Below are positions 62,744 through 64,000 of a stretch of DNA of 64,000 nucleotides, one piece after another. How positions within the stretch are numbered: the stretch's first letter is position 1; each line of letters starts with the position of its first letter. The DNA is taken from positions 682,001 to 746,000 of the forward strand of contig NZ_JBNCBU010000001.1 in NCBI RefSeq assembly GCF_051912845.1, given 5' to 3'. This DNA comes from Tsuneonella sediminis. Lineage in GTDB: Bacteria > Pseudomonadota > Alphaproteobacteria > Sphingomonadales > Sphingomonadaceae. The notes below the pieces were generated by a model, which saw only the letters and a program-made list of their open reading frames with translations, did not search any database and was not told the origin of the DNA. The translations under genes were made by a program, and so were the position numbers.

Positions 62744-63219
62744 TCGGTATCCCGGTTGGATTGTACAGCAAAGTTATCGAACGCCGCGCGCCATTCAGCG
62801 GGCTGGCGGCGGGGACGCCCCTGCGGGTCGACGAACCCGACCCTGACGGTCTGCTCGGCAACAAGTTCCCCGCCGCGCGTCGCTCGCTGGACGATCCGCA
62901 CGCTCGCCGCGCCCATTTCGGTGCAACGGCTCTCGATAAGGATCGTGTCGTCCAGCCTGGCGGGCCGGGCATAGCGAATATGGAGGTCTGCGACTGCGTA
63001 CGCGCCCTCGCCGCTCTCGACGGCGGCGCGCTGATCGATGCCGAGCATCCGCACGAGATCGCTGCGCGCACGCTCGAACCAGCGCAGATAATTGGCGTGA
63101 TACACGATCCCCGACAGGTCGGTATCCTCGTAATAGGCGCGTACGGCAAACAGGTGCCGGGCTCCGTCGATCACGCCGCCGGGAGCCTCCGGCACGGGAG
63201 AGTGGAGATCACCGTTCAT
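62740..63219 (-). CDS. ybgC: Acyl-CoA thioesterase YbgC (Tol-Pal-associated)
   Basis: The 159-residue hot-dog-fold protein has the 4-hydroxybenzoyl-CoA thioesterase-like site RAYYEDTDLSGIVYHANYLRWFERARSD, in which the Asp in DTDLSG is catalytic. Such proteins start the tol-pal operon in many proteobacteria and associate with acyl carrier proteins or phospholipid synthesis. ATG at 63219 is 63 bases after the HIT gene stop, and its end overlaps tolQ. Confidence 0.93.
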   Translation of the reverse strand: MNGDLHSPVPEAPGGVIDGARHLFAVRAYYEDTDLSGIVYHANYLRWFERARSDLVRMLGIDQRAAVESGEGAYAVADLHIRYARPARLDDTILIESRCTEMGAASVRIVQRATRGGELVAEQTVRVGFVDPQGRPRRQPAEWRAAFDNFAVQSNRDTE

Positions 63220-63282
63220 CGCCGGGCCGCTTAGCGGCAGCGAGACTCGCGTGGCAAGCTTACCATCGTTAACCCGGGCGCT

Positions 63283-63660
63283 TCAGCCGACCATGCGCCC
63301 CAGGGGACGGCCAGCAAAGATATGCGCGTGCAGGTGCGGGACTTCCTGCCCGCCGTGTATCCCCACGTTGTAGAGCACGCGGTATCCCGGTTCGACCAGC
63401 CCCGCTTCGCGCGCAATATGGCCGATGGCACGAGCAAAACCCGCGATCTCGGCATCCGGCGCCTTCGCTGAAAAATCGTCCCAACTCACGTAGGCGCCCT
63501 TGGGCACGACGAGAATGTGCACGGGCGTCTGTGGTGCAATGTCGTGAAAGGCCAGGGCCCACTCGTCCTCGTAGACCTTGTTCGACGGCAGTTCGCCGCG
63601 CAGGACCTTCGCGAAGACGTTCTGGTCGTCGTAAGGCTGGGTCGGGTCGATCGGCATCAC
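63283..63660 (-). CDS. HIT-family nucleotide-binding hydrolase
   Basis: The 125-residue protein has the HIT triad H109-L-H-A-H113 in GQEVPHLHAHIF, together with VHILVVPKG. Family members hydrolyse nucleoside phosphoramidates or AMP conjugates (HinT-like). Its ATG overlaps the hisE stop (ATGA), so the two are co-translated. The pairing of hisE with a HIT gene is common in alphaproteobacteria. Confidence 0.93.
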   Translation of the reverse strand: MMPIDPTQPYDDQNVFAKVLRGELPSNKVYEDEWALAFHDIAPQTPVHILVVPKGAYVSWDDFSAKAPDAEIAGFARAIGHIAREAGLVEPGYRVLYNVGIHGGQEVPHLHAHIFAGRPLGRMVG

Positions 63661-63974
63661 TCGCTCCTCGAAGCTTTTTCATCGAGACCGGAAGTGCCTT
63701 CGCGCCGGTCGAGTTCGGCAAGGACGTCCGCCAGCGGAACGCTCGCTTCTGCCAGGAGGACGAGAAGGTGAAACAGGACGTCCGCCGCCTCGGCGGTGAG
63801 TTCCTCCCGGCTTCCCGCGAGCGCCGCGACCGTCGCCTCGACCGCCTCTTCACCGAACTTCCGCGCGATAACCGGCAGCCCTCGCGCGTGAAGTTGGGCG
63901 ACGTAACTGGCGGCCGCATCGCCGCCCGCAATGCGTCCGGCGATTGTCGTCTCGAGGCGGGCAAGAGTGTCCAT
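63657..63974 (-). CDS. hisE: Phosphoribosyl-ATP pyrophosphatase
   Basis: The 105-residue MazG-like all-alpha enzyme has KFGEEAVEATVAAL and ELTAEAADVLFHLLVLLAEA, which provide the metal-binding acidic residues. It hydrolyses PR-ATP to PR-AMP, the second step of histidine synthesis. It is complete; upstream his genes would lie beyond the right edge of the window. Confidence 0.95.
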   Translation of the reverse strand: MDTLARLETTIAGRIAGGDAAASYVAQLHARGLPVIARKFGEEAVEATVAALAGSREELTAEAADVLFHLLVLLAEASVPLADVLAELDRREGTSGLDEKASRSE

Positions 63975-64000
63975 AGCTGCCGGAATGGCGGCGGCTGGCG

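Overview
The window is high-GC chromosomal DNA from an alphaproteobacterium. It most resembles Sphingomonadales of the Erythrobacter/Sphingomonas type. The grounds are the hisE-HIT-ybgC-tolQRAB-pal order, one bifunctional Rel/SpoT, cyanide-insensitive-type cydAB followed by a DUF2474 mini-gene, an oxygen-dependent hemF, a MucR regulator, and accessory genes (DUF5681, DUF2924, DUF3489, ParB-methylase) familiar from sphingomonad mobile elements. The taxon is an inference; there is no rRNA or other decisive marker here.

Left flank (1-3.2 kb): a translationally coupled minus-strand operon of a receiver-only response regulator, a YaiO-type outer-membrane protein, a membrane-anchored HEAT-repeat protein and a family 2 glycosyltransferase cut by the window edge. 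It looks like a regulated exopolysaccharide or glycan module.

3.4-8.65 kb: a compact, visibly AT-richer plus-strand cluster that reads as an uncharacterised RiPP pathway. It holds a cobalamin-type radical SAM enzyme, a 64-residue accessory protein, a 64-residue candidate precursor ending in Cys, a SPASM radical SAM enzyme, an EpiD/LanD-like flavoprotein and a repetitive beta-rich protein. A 16-base direct repeat brackets the cluster, and the right copy follows a tRNA T-arm-like sequence.

8.6-43.4 kb: a large accessory/defence island. A minus-strand DISARM-like operon comes first (DrmE-like protein, NERD-helicase, DrmA, DrmB), with an HNH protein downstream; no PLD-type DrmC and no dedicated methylase is seen. 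Next is a DUF5681/ParB-methylase pair and an AbrB-like regulator, then a CCWGG-type restriction-modification locus (Dcm-like methylase, Vsr, EcoRII-type endonuclease, a frameshifted XRE regulator, a GIY-YIG protein and a PD-(D/E)XK-like protein). An MFS carrier, a BetT-type betaine carrier and a hydrolase follow, then a Hachiman system (HamA, HamB) beside a divergent GIY-YIG-like gene. The right end holds a second DUF5681/ParB-methylase module and a DUF3489-DUF2924-serine recombinase module. The recombinase and the second methylase each carry one in-frame nonsense codon, so the element is probably immobilised. A CCCTGTT-rich repeat tract and an intact tRNA-Ser(GGA) close the island.

Right flank (43.5-64 kb): ordinary core genes: a zincin, a cyclophilin, VOC and Rel, cydAB, a GH16 hydrolase, hemF, pdeM, infC (apparently with an AUA start), a DASS carrier, a PLP-dependent sulfur amino-acid enzyme with a structured leader, a J-domain protein, and the Tol-Pal envelope operon followed upstream by ybgC, a HIT protein and hisE. 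No CRISPR array or rRNA gene was seen.
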